From: Agarophyton chilense
Lineage: Eukaryota; Rhodophyta; Florideophyceae; Gracilariales; Gracilariaceae
Reading direction: 5' to 3'
NCBI GenBank assembly: GCA_030374765.1
Contig: JARGXX010000033.1
Coordinates: forward strand, 558,001-622,000
Length of the DNA: 64,000 nt
Part shown: in pieces, positions 1 through 13,089 of the stretch
Layout: each line of letters begins with the position of its first letter
How positions within the stretch are numbered: position 1 is the stretch's first letter
Notes under the pieces: model-generated
Told to the model about the DNA's origin: nothing
What the model saw: only the letters and a program-made list of their open reading frames with translations
The model's database searches: none
Position numbers and translations under genes: made by a program

Positions 1-420
1 GTTATGGGAACCATTTGCATCCGTTGCTAGTTCAACAGCCGACTCCACGGGCGTTAAAACATCCGAGAGATCTCGTCTATCGGTTACCGAGCGAGAGCGT
101 GTCATGGCCTAACGGAATAGTCGCTCTTCAGCTTCTGTAGATAAGGCAAGTCTCGCTCGCGGACATGGGTCTGACGGACCTGGGGCACCACTACTAGACT
201 GGGTCTTCTTTTTCGGCATTCCGAACAAATCCAATATTAGGAGACGAAATAATTAAGGTTTTCAATTGAATACGACAGCGTAGTTACCTACGAAACACCA
301 TTATAGCTGGAAGTGTTTGGAAACCGCTCCCGAGATCGTTTTCCACTCGAATTAAAGGTCGGTATCGATTCCATGTTCCAGGTGCAAAGTATTTGGAGTA
401 ACCAACCAAAGGGTTTCTAA

Positions 421-432
421 GTCGGGAAACCA
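421..432 (-). other. tRNA primer-binding site of element H
   Basis: On the minus strand this reads TGGTTTCCCGAC, beginning with the TGG that pairs with a tRNA CCA end, two bases inside the LTR. Elements A and B have TGGTCTCCCGAC and D has TGGTCTTCCGAC at the matching place. Confidence 0.6.
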
Positions 433-434
433 CT

Positions 435-1083
435 TGTAGTATCCGCTCTAACAGAGAGAGCAGACACCTGCCACATTGTTCGGGACTGCCGAATGGGTGC
501 TTGCTGCTAAGGGAAAGATGTGGTAGAGCACAACCATAGCAAGCTAAAATGGTTGTAAGGCCCCAATCGCCAATTAGGGTGGTTGGTACTATAGAACGGA
601 CAACTACCTATTGTAGCTTGTCCAGATCTCCGGGTAACGAATCCTGAACAAGAAACAAATGAGTTGTGAACCCGTTTGTTGTCTCCTTTACTTTGGAGTC
701 GGCGCTCTCCTCTGTGCCTTAATTACTGTGCAAAGGGATTAGCGCCGCACAGAATAATATCTAGATAAAAACTTGGTTAGCCGATTAGTCCCTCTACAGT
801 ATGGGATACCTAGCTCCAAATGGGCGTCCGCCTACGAAGAGTAGGCCCGAATGCCACCTGAATACCCACTATATGTGCCGTTTCCAATCTGGTATTTCCC
901 TACAAAGGGTCGAATCGAATGCGCCGTAGCACACAGAGATCCCACGTGTACCATACAACCTCCCGGATTATTTGCAGGGTGCCGCGTCATAACTTCATTT
1001 TAGCCGTTTCACTCACTTATGAGTATCATTATACTTATCCAAAACAATCTTCCATCGGCATTCTAACAGTGCAGAATACTACA
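435..1083 (-). repeat. LTR of element H (family H, 649 bp)
   Basis: Starts TGTAGTATCC and ends GAATACTACA on the plus strand, a TG...CA repeat with 10-base inverted ends. The same sequence recurs at 19230-19895 (same orientation) and in pieces, opposite orientation, from 18145 to 49378. The primer site beside it at 421-432 fixes the true direction as minus. Confidence 0.75.
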
Positions 1084-2550
1084 CATCTTTTGGACAAAAT
1101 GATCAATAAAATGGAAATTTGACATCTACACGCGTGCAAAAGATAGTCAGAGCCCCAGTCTGAACAAAAATCTACTTAAACGACTTACCAAATCAACAAA
1201 AAACAAGATGGGATGAATATCAAACACAATCTCTTGAACATAAGAAAATTTCTTTGGACGTCGAGGTACCGTTGTGAAAGACACGTATACTTTCATCGTT
1301 GACGTACAGAAAACTTACAAGTACCCCGTTATTAAATAACCCCTCTTATTCAAAAGGTCGCTTATTATCCCTATAGCATCCCTATACAAACCATCACAGT
1401 TATTTTTGGAGCCCGAAAGAGAGCTCCCGGTATACCTGGAGTACTGATTGTACTGCCTTTGAAACAGACCTCCCCACACTGCGTGACACTATTAACTTCT
1501 CAAACATTTCTGCTCAACTCACATTTATGGCCCCAAAGGAGGATCTGAGCCCCAGAAATATACTAACTACTCCTAAGATACGTTCAACTACAGACAAGCT
1601 TCTACGGTGCGAAGCAGTGTTCGAAGGGGCAGCAACCCTTAAAGCATGTGCTCAAGGAGGAGATTCTCGAGCCAAAGGTGGTGCTGCAACTCTCAGGCTA
1701 ACCATATGCAGATCATTGGAATTTTCGTAAAAGGAAATCGTCAAAAAAGTCGTTCGAATGGGAGAACTCGTGATAGCGCCTGAAGCCAATTACGTTGATC
1801 AAAGGACCATCGTAAAACAGATTGTTACCTTGGTGGCCAAAGAGTCTAAAATTGACCGTTTGAGACGCGTCTTACGGCTTTATAAAGAAGTTCAAGGGTG
1901 TAAACGGAACTACGGGGAGTCGAACACAGATTATGTGAATCGTTTTGCAGGTCCAGCTCTTTCGTACCTCAATCTAATGAACGCTGGTCACGACTCGAAT
2001 GATATTCAGAACTTCGCCATCATAATTTGGTTGAATGCATCCCTTTCCGCCCAAAACTTTTACTAGTATCATCAGTCATCTAGTAACGTCTTCAAAGAAT
2101 GTGGAAAAGACCAACGACCAAGTCGCGCTCATTTCAATCACAAGAATGAAGCCCATAACCAAGACGCTGGAGAAAAGCCTATGTGGACAATTGACAGGGT
2201 TAGATAAGGAATTGTGTTCTGAATCGGTTATTAAAAAAAAGCTACATTGACTCACCATCAGAAAGAATTCAGCGTCGGCGAAGAACACTCTCGTATAGGA
2301 TTACAAGATGCAATCACAGCCCTTGAAGAAGCCAGATTAGAAGAGAAAGATCTCAACGAAGAAATGGATAAGAAGCCTGATAAATTTTCTAAATCGTACC
2401 TCAACAGCAATGATTCGTACAGGAAGAACAAGAGACGAAGAAATAATAACCGTGAAGAAAGAAAAGGCGACAAAGAAGATGAAAATTCGACAAATGAACT
2501 ATAATCTAGGTCATCTAAGGCGGTGGGCAAACATGAAACAATTAACAAGT
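1084..2550 (+). mobile_element. Decayed Ty1/copia-like gag remnant (I)
   Basis: Between the H LTR and element D. From about 1.5 to 2.5 kb the plus strand carries broken frames resembling a copia-type gag: a helical stretch with LRLYKEVQG, then GESNTDYVNRFAGPA and a following NAGHDSNDIQNFA, and a lysine/glutamate-rich tail. No LTR, protease or zinc knuckle was recognised. It looks old, with several breaks. Nothing was recognised in 1084-1500. The copia assignment rests on pattern only. Confidence 0.4.
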
Positions 2551-2909
2551 TGTAACGCAATGACTGGCGGGCCAGCGTACCGGTCTCAACCTGAGGTAGC
2601 GTGGAAAAGCGGGTCCTAAGGTTTGTATCATTGACGGTGGCACTCCCAGAGTACTTGGTGCAGTGGGTTGGAGTTTACTGCGTAGTCCTACAGGTCGGAG
2701 GTACGGAAACGATGGCTTGAAGACCAATTGGTGGAACTAATGTAACAAACGGGGGAATTTAGTATTCTAACCGCGCCTACCTTACTCTGAGGGCGAAGCG
2801 TCACTCGAGCCGAGTAAATAGCAATGGCGAGGCTTTGGGATCTTCCTGGCACTGTAATGCTAATCAGTTACACTAATTGAAATAAATAATTATCTAATCG
2901 AGTCCAGCT

Positions 2910-3025
2910 TGTGGGAACACTACTGAGGGAGCCGATGGATCGAAGATCTTTACGGGGAGGCGTCGGTTCCAGGTCGAGCTATACTAGGCGGCAGCGCCTT
3001 GGCCTGGTGCTGGCTACGTGTGACA
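2910..3025 (-). repeat. 3' LTR of copia element G (116 bp)
   Basis: Starts TGTGGGAACACTAC and ends GTGTGACA on the plus strand. It matches 5999-6114 over its whole length with scattered differences. Confidence 0.75.
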
Positions 3026-5988
3026 ACCGTTGGGTCATGGGATGGCGTGGGGTTATGCTCAGTGCGTTGCGAAACCGAAGGAACACCAGTGGACCAGTGG
3101 GCTTGGCTAGTATGTCGGCAAGGTTTGCCCCAGAAGGAACGTTTTCCAGCTTGATGTCGCGACGGTGCCAATGGTCGCGGATGTAGTGATGTCATAAGTC
3201 GATAAACTTGCGACGCTTAGAGTCACCGGTATTTTGTCCAATCGCAAGGACGGATTGATTGTCAACATAGACGGGTGAAGGCTTTTGCTTGATGAGATGA
3301 GTGAATTGCAGTGTGCGGCGGATGAAACAAGTACTTTGTACGGCAGCCGTTGCTGCGATGTACTCCGCTTCGGCGGTGGAGAGTGCGACGCAGGATTGTT
3401 GGCAGGAAAACCATCAGATTAGGCTGCCTTGAATTTTTAGTACACACCATGTGATAGATTTTCTGTTTTGCTCATCGGTAGCGAAGTCAGCGTCTGCGCA
3501 CATCTTGAAAGAATGCTTCAGGAAGTCAAGAGATTGGCGCCTGGGATACAGCATGCTGTGGTGGGTTGTGCATCAAAGATATCGCAGCACCCCCTTCAGT
3601 AAGCTCCAATGTCGCATTATGGTATTCTGGGAGGCCTATCCGAGGCGTGAGACTGCGAAGGCGATGTCAGGTCTGGTACAGTCGGTATCCCATCGTAATA
3701 TCCCAACGATTTGACGGTAAAGGTCAGTGTGACTCGGCAGGGGGGTGTCGTCTTCGGTGAGTCCATGGAACTTGGACTTTGATACGTGCAGGGACTGTCG
3801 GGGTTGCATCCAGAGAGTTGTGCGAACGCGAGCGTCTGTTCAATATAATTATGTTGGCTGATGTGTATCCCGTCTGGGGTGTTTGCCATTGTCCACCAGA
3901 GGTACTTCGTGGGTGTCTCAATTCGTCGAATGTTGTACTTTTTGGCAAGATTGGGGTACAATTCATCTATGTTGGCTTAGTGTGTTGCAGATATGAGATA
4001 ATCGTCGCTGTTGACGCAAATTATTGTGAAGTTTGATGGGGATTTGGTTTTGAAGAAAAGGCACGGGTCGTCTGCAGATTGTGAGTAGTTGAGAGACATT
4101 AGGTATTCCATGGCACCTTGCAGGTAGTAGAAGAAACCTGATGGGTTTCCGTATAGGTTGTGGATGAGGTGACCTCCCGGGATCCGGTGCTTAAATGATT
4201 GGTCGAAACGGGAATGCTGCTTAACGTATACGGGTTTGTCGAAGCGATAGAGTTCATGGGGGTAGGAATTTGTGATGTCGAAGTGTTCAACGTGCATGTT
4301 GTTGGTGGCTGTGATTTCCATGACAAGGCGTACAGTTTCTTTCTGTACCAAGTGGGCTGAAGTGTGATCCGGGTCGAAGTGTTCGTTGGGTTTCATATGG
4401 TTGCTGCGCATCGCCAGGCGCGCTTTGCGCTCTGTGATTTCTTCCTCGTGCACTCTTTTAGATCGATACTTCATTGTGAGTCGAATCAGTTTGCCAAGAA
4501 GTTGGTTCTTTGGGAGCCATTCTATGACGCTTAGTTTATCCAGTTTTTCGAATTCTGCATCATGTGCAATGCTCCATTGTTCTGCGTCGGGGTACCTGTG
4601 CGCTTGGGGTCGTGAAAGGGGCGCTTGTGTGTATATGTCGATGACGGTGGGGTCCGGTGAATGAGCAATTGCCTTGAATGCCATATCTACCGTTCGAACG
4701 GGGTCTTGGCGCGGAGAATATGGTTTGAAGTCGAACGCTCTCATTTTGCGATACTCTTGCGTCTGGACATGTTGGATCATGATATCGGTGTTGCTCATAC
4801 CAAACCTATATCTTACTAGGGCTCCGCAGGCATCAAGCTTGCGGTGCGTGGCAGTGTCTGTAACGACTGGGGTGCTTCCTGTCTGATTAAAAGTGAGCAT
4901 GGTAGTAACGGTCGGGGGTCGGGAATGCCATTGTGTGTATGGGATGTTGCGAGTAATTTTTTTGTAGCGTTCTGTTGTATATGAACGTGACGTCGCAAAG
5001 GGCGTCTTCTCAATAGTTCAAAGGGAGACTGGAGTGGTACAGATTAGAAAGTACTATTTGTTACAGGGTGCCAATGACTCTTTCGGCTAGAGGTTTCTCT
5101 TGGGGGCTGTGGGCTTTGGAAGATGTGAGTTCAGTCCCGTGACCGACTAGTATGGATTGGAATATGTCTAATTTGTATTCTCCTGCGTTTTTTGTTGTGA
5201 TTATCAGTGGAGCTGATCCGACTTTGTTGCGTATGAGGTTGAGGAAATTTCTCCAAGAGTTGTACAACTGGGTCCGGGATGAAGCGCAAAATATAAATGG
5301 GAACCTGGTTCGTGTTTCGATGAAAACGATGAAGTATTTCTTACCGTGTATGGAAGTGGGTGTGATCGGCCCGGAGACTTCAGAGGAGAGTGATTTTCCC
5401 TTTGCATGAGTATAGTTCGTTTGTCGGTGTGGTTGTCTGACGCTTTTTCCGTGGATGCAACCGCTACATAAAAGAGGAGGTGGGTTGCATTTGAGGATAA
5501 TTGGAAGATTAAGAATGCCGAGTTTGGCCATCTTCTGGAGTGTGCTTAGATAAATGTGGTTCTATCGCAAATGCCATTCGTGGAAATCAGCTGCTACGGC
5601 GTCTTTGGGCTTAGCTCGCGATGATTGGGTTGGGGTTTATGAAGAAGCTTGGCGATTATGTTTGGAATTATTAGCTTTTTTGGGTTTGGGCTTGCGTTTG
5701 CGCGTGTGTGGTCGATGCGGTGTATTGTCGGGCACGCATGATGGAGAGGTGTCAGTTTGTGTGGGAACAGTTTGGCTTGCTTTTCGCGCAGCATTGTTTC
5801 TTAAAGCAGTCGCTTTTAGAAAATACTTGCTGCCGGTCCGCTGTTCGATTTTGGGGTGCTATACGCTGGTGGAACTGCTGCGTAGCGGTAAATGGCCTAG
5901 TAGGCGTGTTGGAGTACGTGATTTTGGCAATCACGATGTGACCGTCAATTGAAGCAGCAGATCAGCGTCAGCCTAGTGTCTGGACTTA

Positions 5989-5998
5989 GCCCATAACC
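5989..5998 (-). other. Half-tRNA primer-binding site of element G
   Basis: Directly inside the LTR the minus strand reads GGTTATGGGC, the complement of GCCCATAACC, the anticodon-loop region of initiator methionine tRNA. Copia-group elements are known to prime from a cleaved initiator tRNA in this way. Confidence 0.6.
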
Positions 5999-6114
5999 TG
6001 TGGGAACGCTACTGAGGGATTCGATGGCTCGAAGTACTTTACCGGAAGGCGTCGGTTCCAGGTCGTGCTATACTAGGCGGCGGCGGCTTGGCCTGGTGCT
6101 GGCTACATGTGACA
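5999..6114 (-). repeat. 5' LTR of copia element G (116 bp)
   Basis: TGTGGGAACGCTAC ... CATGTGACA, the partner of 2910-3025, with the primer site beside it at 5989-5998. Confidence 0.75.
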
Positions 6115-6208
6115 AGACTGCTGAGGTCGGCCAGTCCCCGTGGCGTCTGTAAAATACCTCAGCCCCGGGCGGCTTACAGAACTCAACGTTTATCGTTGCT
6201 CCTTCACA

Positions 6209-6222
6209 TATCTCCCTCCTTA
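6209..6222 (-). other. Polypurine tract of element D
   Basis: The minus strand reads CTAAGGAGGGAGATA against the start of the 3' LTR. Element B has nearly the same tract at 42428-42441. Confidence 0.6.
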
Positions 6223-6419
6223 GGATTCGACCGTCAAGGCGAAATCCAGATTGCCTCACGATTGAACGAGAGGATGTGAGCACTTAGTAGCTCCCATTAC
6301 AATTGGGTGCGACGGGACGTCGCGTCGTCATCACCTGCGGGGGTTCGAGGAAGTGTCATCTGACCATTGGCGCCGTGGTGGCAATTAATTTGGTCAAGGA
6401 CTGAAACTCAAGCGCACCG

Positions 6420-8582
6420 TGAGCACTGGCCATAGGTGCATCGCCGGCGTATTCCTCGTGTCGCGTTGGCGAGATGGTTCACTGGCCTATTCTTTCCTGG
6501 CAGTCATCGGGGCGTTCCTTAGTCTCCGCTTTCTGTTGGGCGACACTACGCGCTTCGTCCACCGTGGTTTCCGTGTGTCAGTCCGCTCGGGTCAATTCAA
6601 TCATTTTATCTTCACCTCGTGTTACTTTTCCATTGGTCGTGCGCTATGCAGAACTCTCCTTATAAGCCCGTTGGGTAAGCCATTCTCCCTCCAGACTTTG
6701 TCGCTTCCGTGGGTTTTACTATTCATATCCCGGCAGACCAACCTGTGGGCAGCGGCACCACGGCTTCTAACAACCAAGCGGGGAGCTCCTCGGGATTCCA
6801 AGTGGCCTATGAACGTTCCTGGTACCGGTACGACCATAGCATTGGACGGAATCCGCGGGCAGTGCGTCATGCCATCCTTCCGTTCTTTGTAAAAGAATAG
6901 CAAAGGTTCTTTCATATGTATCTCAACGCCCAAAGGTTTGCCAAAATATCCAATTTCTGGAGGGGCAGCAAGAATGCGCGCAGCATCTCTTGGTATAGCC
7001 GATGGTTTCATTGTTCTGTGGATCCAAGTTCGAAGACGCCATGTCGCACCCTCATCGAAGCGGACATGCCATACGTTCGCTCCCAGGAGGAAGCCGAATA
7101 TCAGTTCAGGGTGAACAAACTCCTCTCGGAACTATGAACGGGTTTCATCTTGCCTCATGTGTGCTTTCTTCCGGCTGGTCACAACCTCTTGGCGCTTATG
7201 TGCTTCCGACACCGTACGACCTCTTATTCTGGATGTCCAACCGGGTCTATTGGAACGTGATGCAAGAACCAGATGGTCGTCTGCATCAATCCCTGGGGTT
7301 CTTTTTTTGTTGGAACTAAGTGGAGTTTCACGACATGAGCGCAGACAAACGCCTTCTGTTGTACCTCTCGCTTCTCCACGAGAATGACTACCAATGGGCC
7401 ATTTATTGGCGTCTTTTGCCGCTCCTTCTGGTTTTCACGCCGTATGTGATGACGTACCACTTGTCCCTACTCATGGGCGATGATATTGAGCGGCGTTCGT
7501 GGCTGCCCTGGCAGGTACTCTTCGTTGAGTTCGGGGTGATGTCCCTTATGGCCGTCCTGGATACCATGAAGTGCGGAATTCGTGGCAACATCCGTCCGAA
7601 GGATTGGAGATTGTGGTATGCCGAGAACATACCCGGTCCTCGAGGTTGCCTAATCCCTCTCCTGGACATCATGATCCGTTTCCTAAGAAACCCTTGAATG
7701 CAGAATCTCGTCCGTGGGATCCAGTTAGACGTTGCGGAGACCAAGGCCCTTTTGGATCTTGTTCTACAGGTGAAATGGGGCAAGAATCCCGGGTTCCTTT
7801 GGTATGACCTAGATACCGACTCATGCACGCCGATTCTGCTACATCTGCAAGGTCGGGACGACGCTCATTCCTATCCCGCCAAGCCTTTGAGGAATCAACC
7901 ATCGGACATCCTGAGGCGCCATGTGCCCGACTTTTATCCGAAGGCCATTGGTTTCGATACCCTGTGCTTCGAGCCTGATATGGAAGCCATGCCGTCGGTT
8001 CCTGCTGGTATGTCCGATGGAGAATCCTTCCGTGGATATCCCTTCGTCCCACCCGTGGAGGGCGTTACACCTCCAATCGAGTCCGCTGTGGTGTTGCCAA
8101 CGGCTTCTTTTTCTCCAGCTCCTGCGGGCGCTGCTCCTTCGGATGAGCTTTTTTAAGAGCCGCCCGTTGCCCAGGTAGACATCCCTCCTGGCGACGTTAC
8201 TGTCCAGGCCGGAAATCTTGTAGGTGATGGGCTGGCTCAAACTTCCACTGGAGGCGTCGACATCGCTCCGTCCTCTCCGTTGAAACAATTTCCCGCTTCG
8301 CTCACGGCTGCGGCTTCGGATCTCCGTCATGTCTGTCGTACCGTTGGTGTTACGGCTTCGATGGAAATGGTTACAGTCCTCAGGGAAAATTTCCCCTGGG
8401 CGCGTCGCTCGGCGCGCTACGCCGCGGTTGTCCAACAGGCTCAGGACCTGAAGACCACCATGGTTTATGTCCTGCAGCAGAATGCTCAAGTAATGTCCCA
8501 GAGGTTTACTACCGACTTGGATTCCCGGTACGATCTAAATTTGAGTGACCGGGATGCTTCCGATTGTGAAAATAGTTTGTGA
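6420..8582 (+). mobile_element. Antisense accessory reading frame of element D
   Basis: A plus-strand coding remnant between the minus-strand pol and 3' LTR of D, so opposite to gag-pol. It resembles the opposite-strand frame of B (AGSSSGFQVAYER here, AGSSSGYQVAYER in B; both have RYDH.IGRNPR, ADMPY and LFWMSNRVYW-like stretches). Its later part also resembles that of A: AETKALLDLVLQVKWG here against AEAKSLETLLESIDKTWW in A. The C-terminal third is rich in Pro, Ala and Ser and ends in a helical, acidic tail. Broken, with several breaks. The function is unknown, and no named domain was recognised. Confidence 0.55.
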
Positions 8583-8845
8583 GGTAAATCTTTGACGAAG
8601 AAGCGTGCTTGGCTCGCTGGGGCCGGTTCCAGTGGTCCAGTTGGCTCCTCGGGTGACCCTAGTTCCGGTTTCGCTCATACAGGTTCCAATGATAACGACG
8701 GAGTTTACTCCTGAGCCGCCCCAGTGAGTCCTGTTTGTGTTACGAGCGCTGCCACAAACCTTGGGGGCATGGTGAGGGCTGTTATACCTCTGTTAGTTAG
8801 TCGAATAAATTAATGCTTGTGCTTTCCCAAGGTCGTTCTTGTATC

Positions 8846-11800
8846 TCAAACGTGCGTGCCCTGGGACATCATCCGACCCTGAGAGCGTCTCAGGTCTTCC
8901 TCAGGTGTCGCAGAAAGGCTGACCTTGTTCCATGATGCGGGAGCTACGACAAACCGTCGTGCTTCGGCGAACCATTGTGTTGGGAGGCAGTTTGGGAGGC
9001 GTTTTGGGATTATTCGGGCTATTGGTTGGATTATTCGGACGAATGGTTGCCCCCTCCTGAAGGCTGCGCTCGGAGTGGCTGATTCTGCGCCAATAGTGGG
9101 CGATAAATTAGCCGGAATGTTTTGAGGCTCTTGCCAAGTATCTTCCTCAGGTGTGTGGCCGAACCGACGGACGCGGTAGCACATAGATCAATCTTCTCCC
9201 CGACCGGCGGAGATGGTGCGCTCAATAACCTACTCCTGTTCGTATTCATTATCCGGCAGGAGAGTGTGGTCCGAAAGGGCGAATCCAACGTAGTCGGTTG
9301 GAAGAGATGGGTCATCGTCGTTGGCATTGACCATCGGGTCCATGAGGCTAGTCGAGTCCGCTGGAGCTGCCTTAGGGAGTTTGGGGACTTTAGCGTCGAC
9401 CTGAGGTCGTAGTGATTCCGTTGGGCCAGGGTTCTGGGACTTTGGTGATTTGGGGGAGCTGGGAGCTCGGGTCACCCGATGAATCGATGCGGTGTCCTGT
9501 AGGCCGTCAATTAGTAACGTAGTGGTTTGTTGATTGGCCATAAGCACTTAGTATGGTCCCGTAGAGCTGGGTGAGCGATTTCGCGTAGTGTCCTTGAGGT
9601 CCTCACTGTCCTTCGGTGACTGGTCCAGGTAAACGAGTTCTCCTTTCCGAAAGGGCGGTGTGTTCCAAACGACCTTGTCGAAATTGATTTTATAGCGCCG
9701 TTGGGCTTTGGTTAGTACCGATCTGGCCGAGTTGATAATGCGGTTGATGCGTCGGTGCAAGTAGCGCTTCCCCTGGGTCGGGGTCATCCCTTCGGTTATG
9801 TACTGGGGTATGAAAGACTCCTGAAGGTCAACATCTATCGACGGCGGGGATCTCGTTAGCGTTTAGTCGAACGGCGCTGTTTCCGTGGAAACGTGCCCCT
9901 GTGTGTTGTAGGCATAAATCAATGGCTCGGCGTAGTTGTCCAACTCTAATTCGTGCCCTGCCACGTAGAGGGCCAATCAGTCCAGAACGGTGCGGTTGAA
10001 GCGTTCGGCTTGGCCATTGGTTTGCGGATGGTACGCCGTGGTGGTCACATGTTTGATACCTAAGATAGCACAAACGTGTGCGAAGAATTTGTATATAAAC
10101 TGGCTGCTGTTATCCGTAAGGAGTTAGAGTGGCATGCTATATGGATATACCCAGCGGGACAACAAGGCCGTGGCGACATCCGTGGCTGTAGTCTTCCCGA
10201 TGGGTAGGGCTCGGGTAAGCTTGGTAAAAACATCGGTTATAACCAAGAAAAATCGTTTTCCATGGGACGACTTAACAGAGGCCCAAGTATATCCATTGCG
10301 ACAAATTCCATCGGACCTGCGGCGGGGAAGAACTTAATATTAGCCTGATGGTTGGCGCGAGACCCTCGGGTTTGTGCGCACGATGTACAGTTCCGTTCGG
10401 TTTGCCAAACGTCCTGCACCATTAGTGGCCTGTAGCAGAACTTCCTTGGGGTCTGGTTTATTCGTCAGCCTCCAGAGTGGCCAGCCAAGCAAGGGAAATG
10501 GGCGAGGTATAGGAATCGAGCCCTTAGTGAACTTGGTATTACCCGTTGGAGTTAGCCATCCAGCGGTGAACGGCGACACTGCAGTCCGAATCGGTCAAAG
10601 TCGAATAGGTATCCAGGGGTTCCTACCAATCGGGCTGTTTCCTTGCAGTGCTCGTCTTCGACCTGCGCCAATAGGAGTTCCGCAATAGTTATAGGGAGGA
10701 GCTCTTTTTTCTCCGGGGCTATCGCATTAACCTGAGGTGGTATCGAATTGGGCAGTACTGTCACCCAGTCCAATAGGTATACTTTGTTTTCCTTTACCTC
10801 AGGATCATCCGATTGGACCTTACCAATAAGGTCATCCGTTTCCGTATAACCCTGAGGTCCATCATTTGTAATGGGGATAGGAATTTGGTCGTCCAATGGA
10901 ATGTCATCAGTTCCGTCGGTATTGATTCGCGAGAGGGCATCTGCTGCCTGGTGCTTGATGCCTGGCCTAAAGGTTATCTCGTAGTCCTATTCAGACAGCC
11001 TGAGGTGCCACCGAGCGAAGCGACTTGATGCATCGGTCATATTGAGTAACCAGCGGAGTGAATCATGGTCTGTCCTAATGGAAAACCTCGATCCCTCGAG
11101 GTAGTGTCAATACGGACCATACGAAGGCTCGACATTTATTTTCGGTAGTACTGAAGTTTCGCTCTGCGCTGGTGAGCGTTCTGCCTCAATATCCAATAGG
11201 TAGATAGTTCTTCGGTGACTCCTGTTCTTGGAGTAGTGCACATCCCACTTGGACCTCAGAGCCGTCTGTGTCCAGGACAAAAGACCTTCTTGGTTTTTGG
11301 AAAGCCAATAAAGGTGGGTTCAGCAATTTGTCTTTTTGGGTCTTAAATGCCTCGTACTGGTCGTCGGTGAGGGCTTCGAACTCCGAAGGTGTTCCCTTCT
11401 TCCCCAACGCGTTGAGAGAGGCCGAGATCTTGGCAAACCGTTGGACGAACCGTCGGTATACATTTTACAAGCCCACGAAGGATCGAAGTTCCGTGTGGGT
11501 CCTGGAGGCTTAGTCTGGCGAATCGCAGTTGTGGCCTGTGTGGCTACCTTTAGCTTTCCTCGAAAGACGATGTGGCCGAGATAGTCCGCTGAGGCCTGGA
11601 AGAAAGCGCATGTGCAGAGTTTCAGTTTTACTCCAGCGTCCTGTAAGATTGTTATCACCTTCTTCACGTGGCGAAGGTGTTTCTTTAAGGTACCTTAGAA
11701 GATTATAATGTAATCCAAATAAATCCGAGCGAAGTTACATTTGACTCGGGACAGTATGATGTCCATTAACTGTTGAAAAGTCGCTGGCGCATTCTTTGAA

Positions 11801-12900
11801 CCAAAGGGCATACGACTAAATCTGAACAGACCCTCATGGGGGGTAAAAGGTTGTCAGCGCTTTCGCATCTTCGACCAAAGAGATTTTCCAAACTCCAGAG
11901 TTAGCGTACAGTGTGGTAAATAAGACAGGTTCGCCTGAGGAATCAGGACAGTCATCTATGCGCGGTACCGGATATGAGTGCCTCTTGGTTACTGTATTCA
12001 GCTTCCTGTAGTAGACACAGAATCTGACGGAGCCATATTTCTTCGCCACAAGGAAAAGGAGACTCGCCCATTCCGATTTATTTGGAAACGCCGGCTCTAT
12101 GACTTGAGCTCTGCGAATCTTGTCCATCTGGTCGGGGACAATTTCCCTATCCTTAAGTTCTGTACGGTATGGATGCTGGAACTGTGGTGTAGCATCATCT
12201 TGAAGGTCAATGCGGTGCGTAGTGGCTCTAATTCTGCCCAATCTACCTGACCATATGGCCTGGTATTCCCTGAGGAGATCGAGTACCTGAGGCCTATGGG
12301 ATTCGAATTCTGCGCCGATAGCGACTGTCTCCTCCCTAGAGTTGACGTCCTCGTTGGGAGTTCGTGTTGAAAGGTTATCCATTTGGGCCTTCATGATGGC
12401 CACGGGCGCGGGTAGATTGGTGCCAATCGCTTTATCTTAAGGTAAACGTACGGGTTTTTCTCCGAAGTTGCTGATTTTGACCAAGAAGGGCCTGTTAGGT
12501 TGTATGTACATTACTCTATTGGCCATCAGGTTAAGGTGCTTCAGAACCTTTTTCGGGTGGTTCTGAATGTTTACGAGACCTAAGGACTGGGAATGGACCG
12601 ATACAGCGATTTAGGTAATCGGGGGTATCGTTATAGCCTTTGACAGGCGAACATTATTGGACTTCGTGTTTTCGGACACAACCGATCGTTTGCAGTTAGC
12701 TTCTGGCCCTGAGCCGGGGCCAGTTATGTAGATGGACGGTGCGCAGTAGAACGTTACTTTCCTAAGGCATGAGTATATGGCCTTGGTGTATCGATCGATA
12801 GCGGAGGTCCCTAGGATTGCCTTAGTGCCCATGTTAGGACATACAAGAAACCAAGTGCGGACTTCTGAATTGTCGTACATGGAGGTAAAGTGGTGTTTTC
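8846..12900 (-). mobile_element. pol region of element D
   Basis: Minus-strand remnants in gypsy order: a protease-side segment with WFLVCPNMG near 12.85 kb, reverse transcriptase near 12.4-11.2 kb (YRKLNTVTKRHSYP, SADYLGH), RNase H, integrase near 10.4-9.9 kb, and a chromodomain near 9.2 kb (YRVRRFGHTPEEDTW). Many breaks. Family: Ty3/gypsy with C-terminal chromodomain. Confidence 0.7.
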
Positions 12901-13089
12901 TCTTTAATGTCCATTGGTCTACCTGATGCCTCGGTAATCATGGGGGTCTTCCTTACCTAAACGAACTTGTGCCAGCCCAACGGGAGTAGCTGGGTGTTTG
13001 GTAATGGAAGGTGAAGAGCTCTTTGTATCATGACCGTCCAATTGGTTGAGGCTGGGGCTTAAGTAGGGAGTATTTGGCTCGCGTCAACT

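Larger units (their letters stand above)
1..1083 (-). mobile_element. LTR element H, 5' end only (runs off the left edge)
   Basis: The 5' end of a minus-strand LTR retroelement. Reading leftward: an LTR (435-1083), a primer-binding site two bases inside it (421-432), about 200 bp of leader, then a gag-like frame starting near 220 with a basic, serine-rich start (MPKKKTQSSSG) that continues off the window. The primer site is nearly that of gypsy elements A, B and D, so Ty3/gypsy is likely; no pol is inside the window to confirm it. It looks degraded, with at least one break in the visible gag part. Confidence 0.6.
2910..6114 (-). mobile_element. Short Ty1/copia element G inserted in the D LTR
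   Basis: Two 116 bp LTRs (2910-3025 and 5999-6114) bound a minus-strand pol of copia order: a GAG-pre-integrase-like CSGCIHGKS motif and integrase near 5.5-5.1 kb, then reverse transcriptase near 4.9-4.0 kb with AHDAEFEKLDKLSVIEWLP and FDITNSY motifs, then RNase H with the typical end GANLADILAKP near 3.1 kb. It is only 3.2 kb, shorter than usual for copia, and no gag is clear. Broken, with roughly ten breaks. The exact target duplication is not visible (CAGCT on the left; CTGCT a few bases inside on the right). Confidence 0.8.
2551..6208 (-). repeat. 3' LTR of element D, split by element G
   Basis: LTR sequence runs from TGTAACGCAATG at 2551 to about 2909, resumes after element G near 6115, and ends CCTTCACA at 6208, about 450 bp in all. 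It matches the D LTR at 15433-15877 and the B LTR at 42442-42888, but it is more diverged. Confidence 0.75.
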
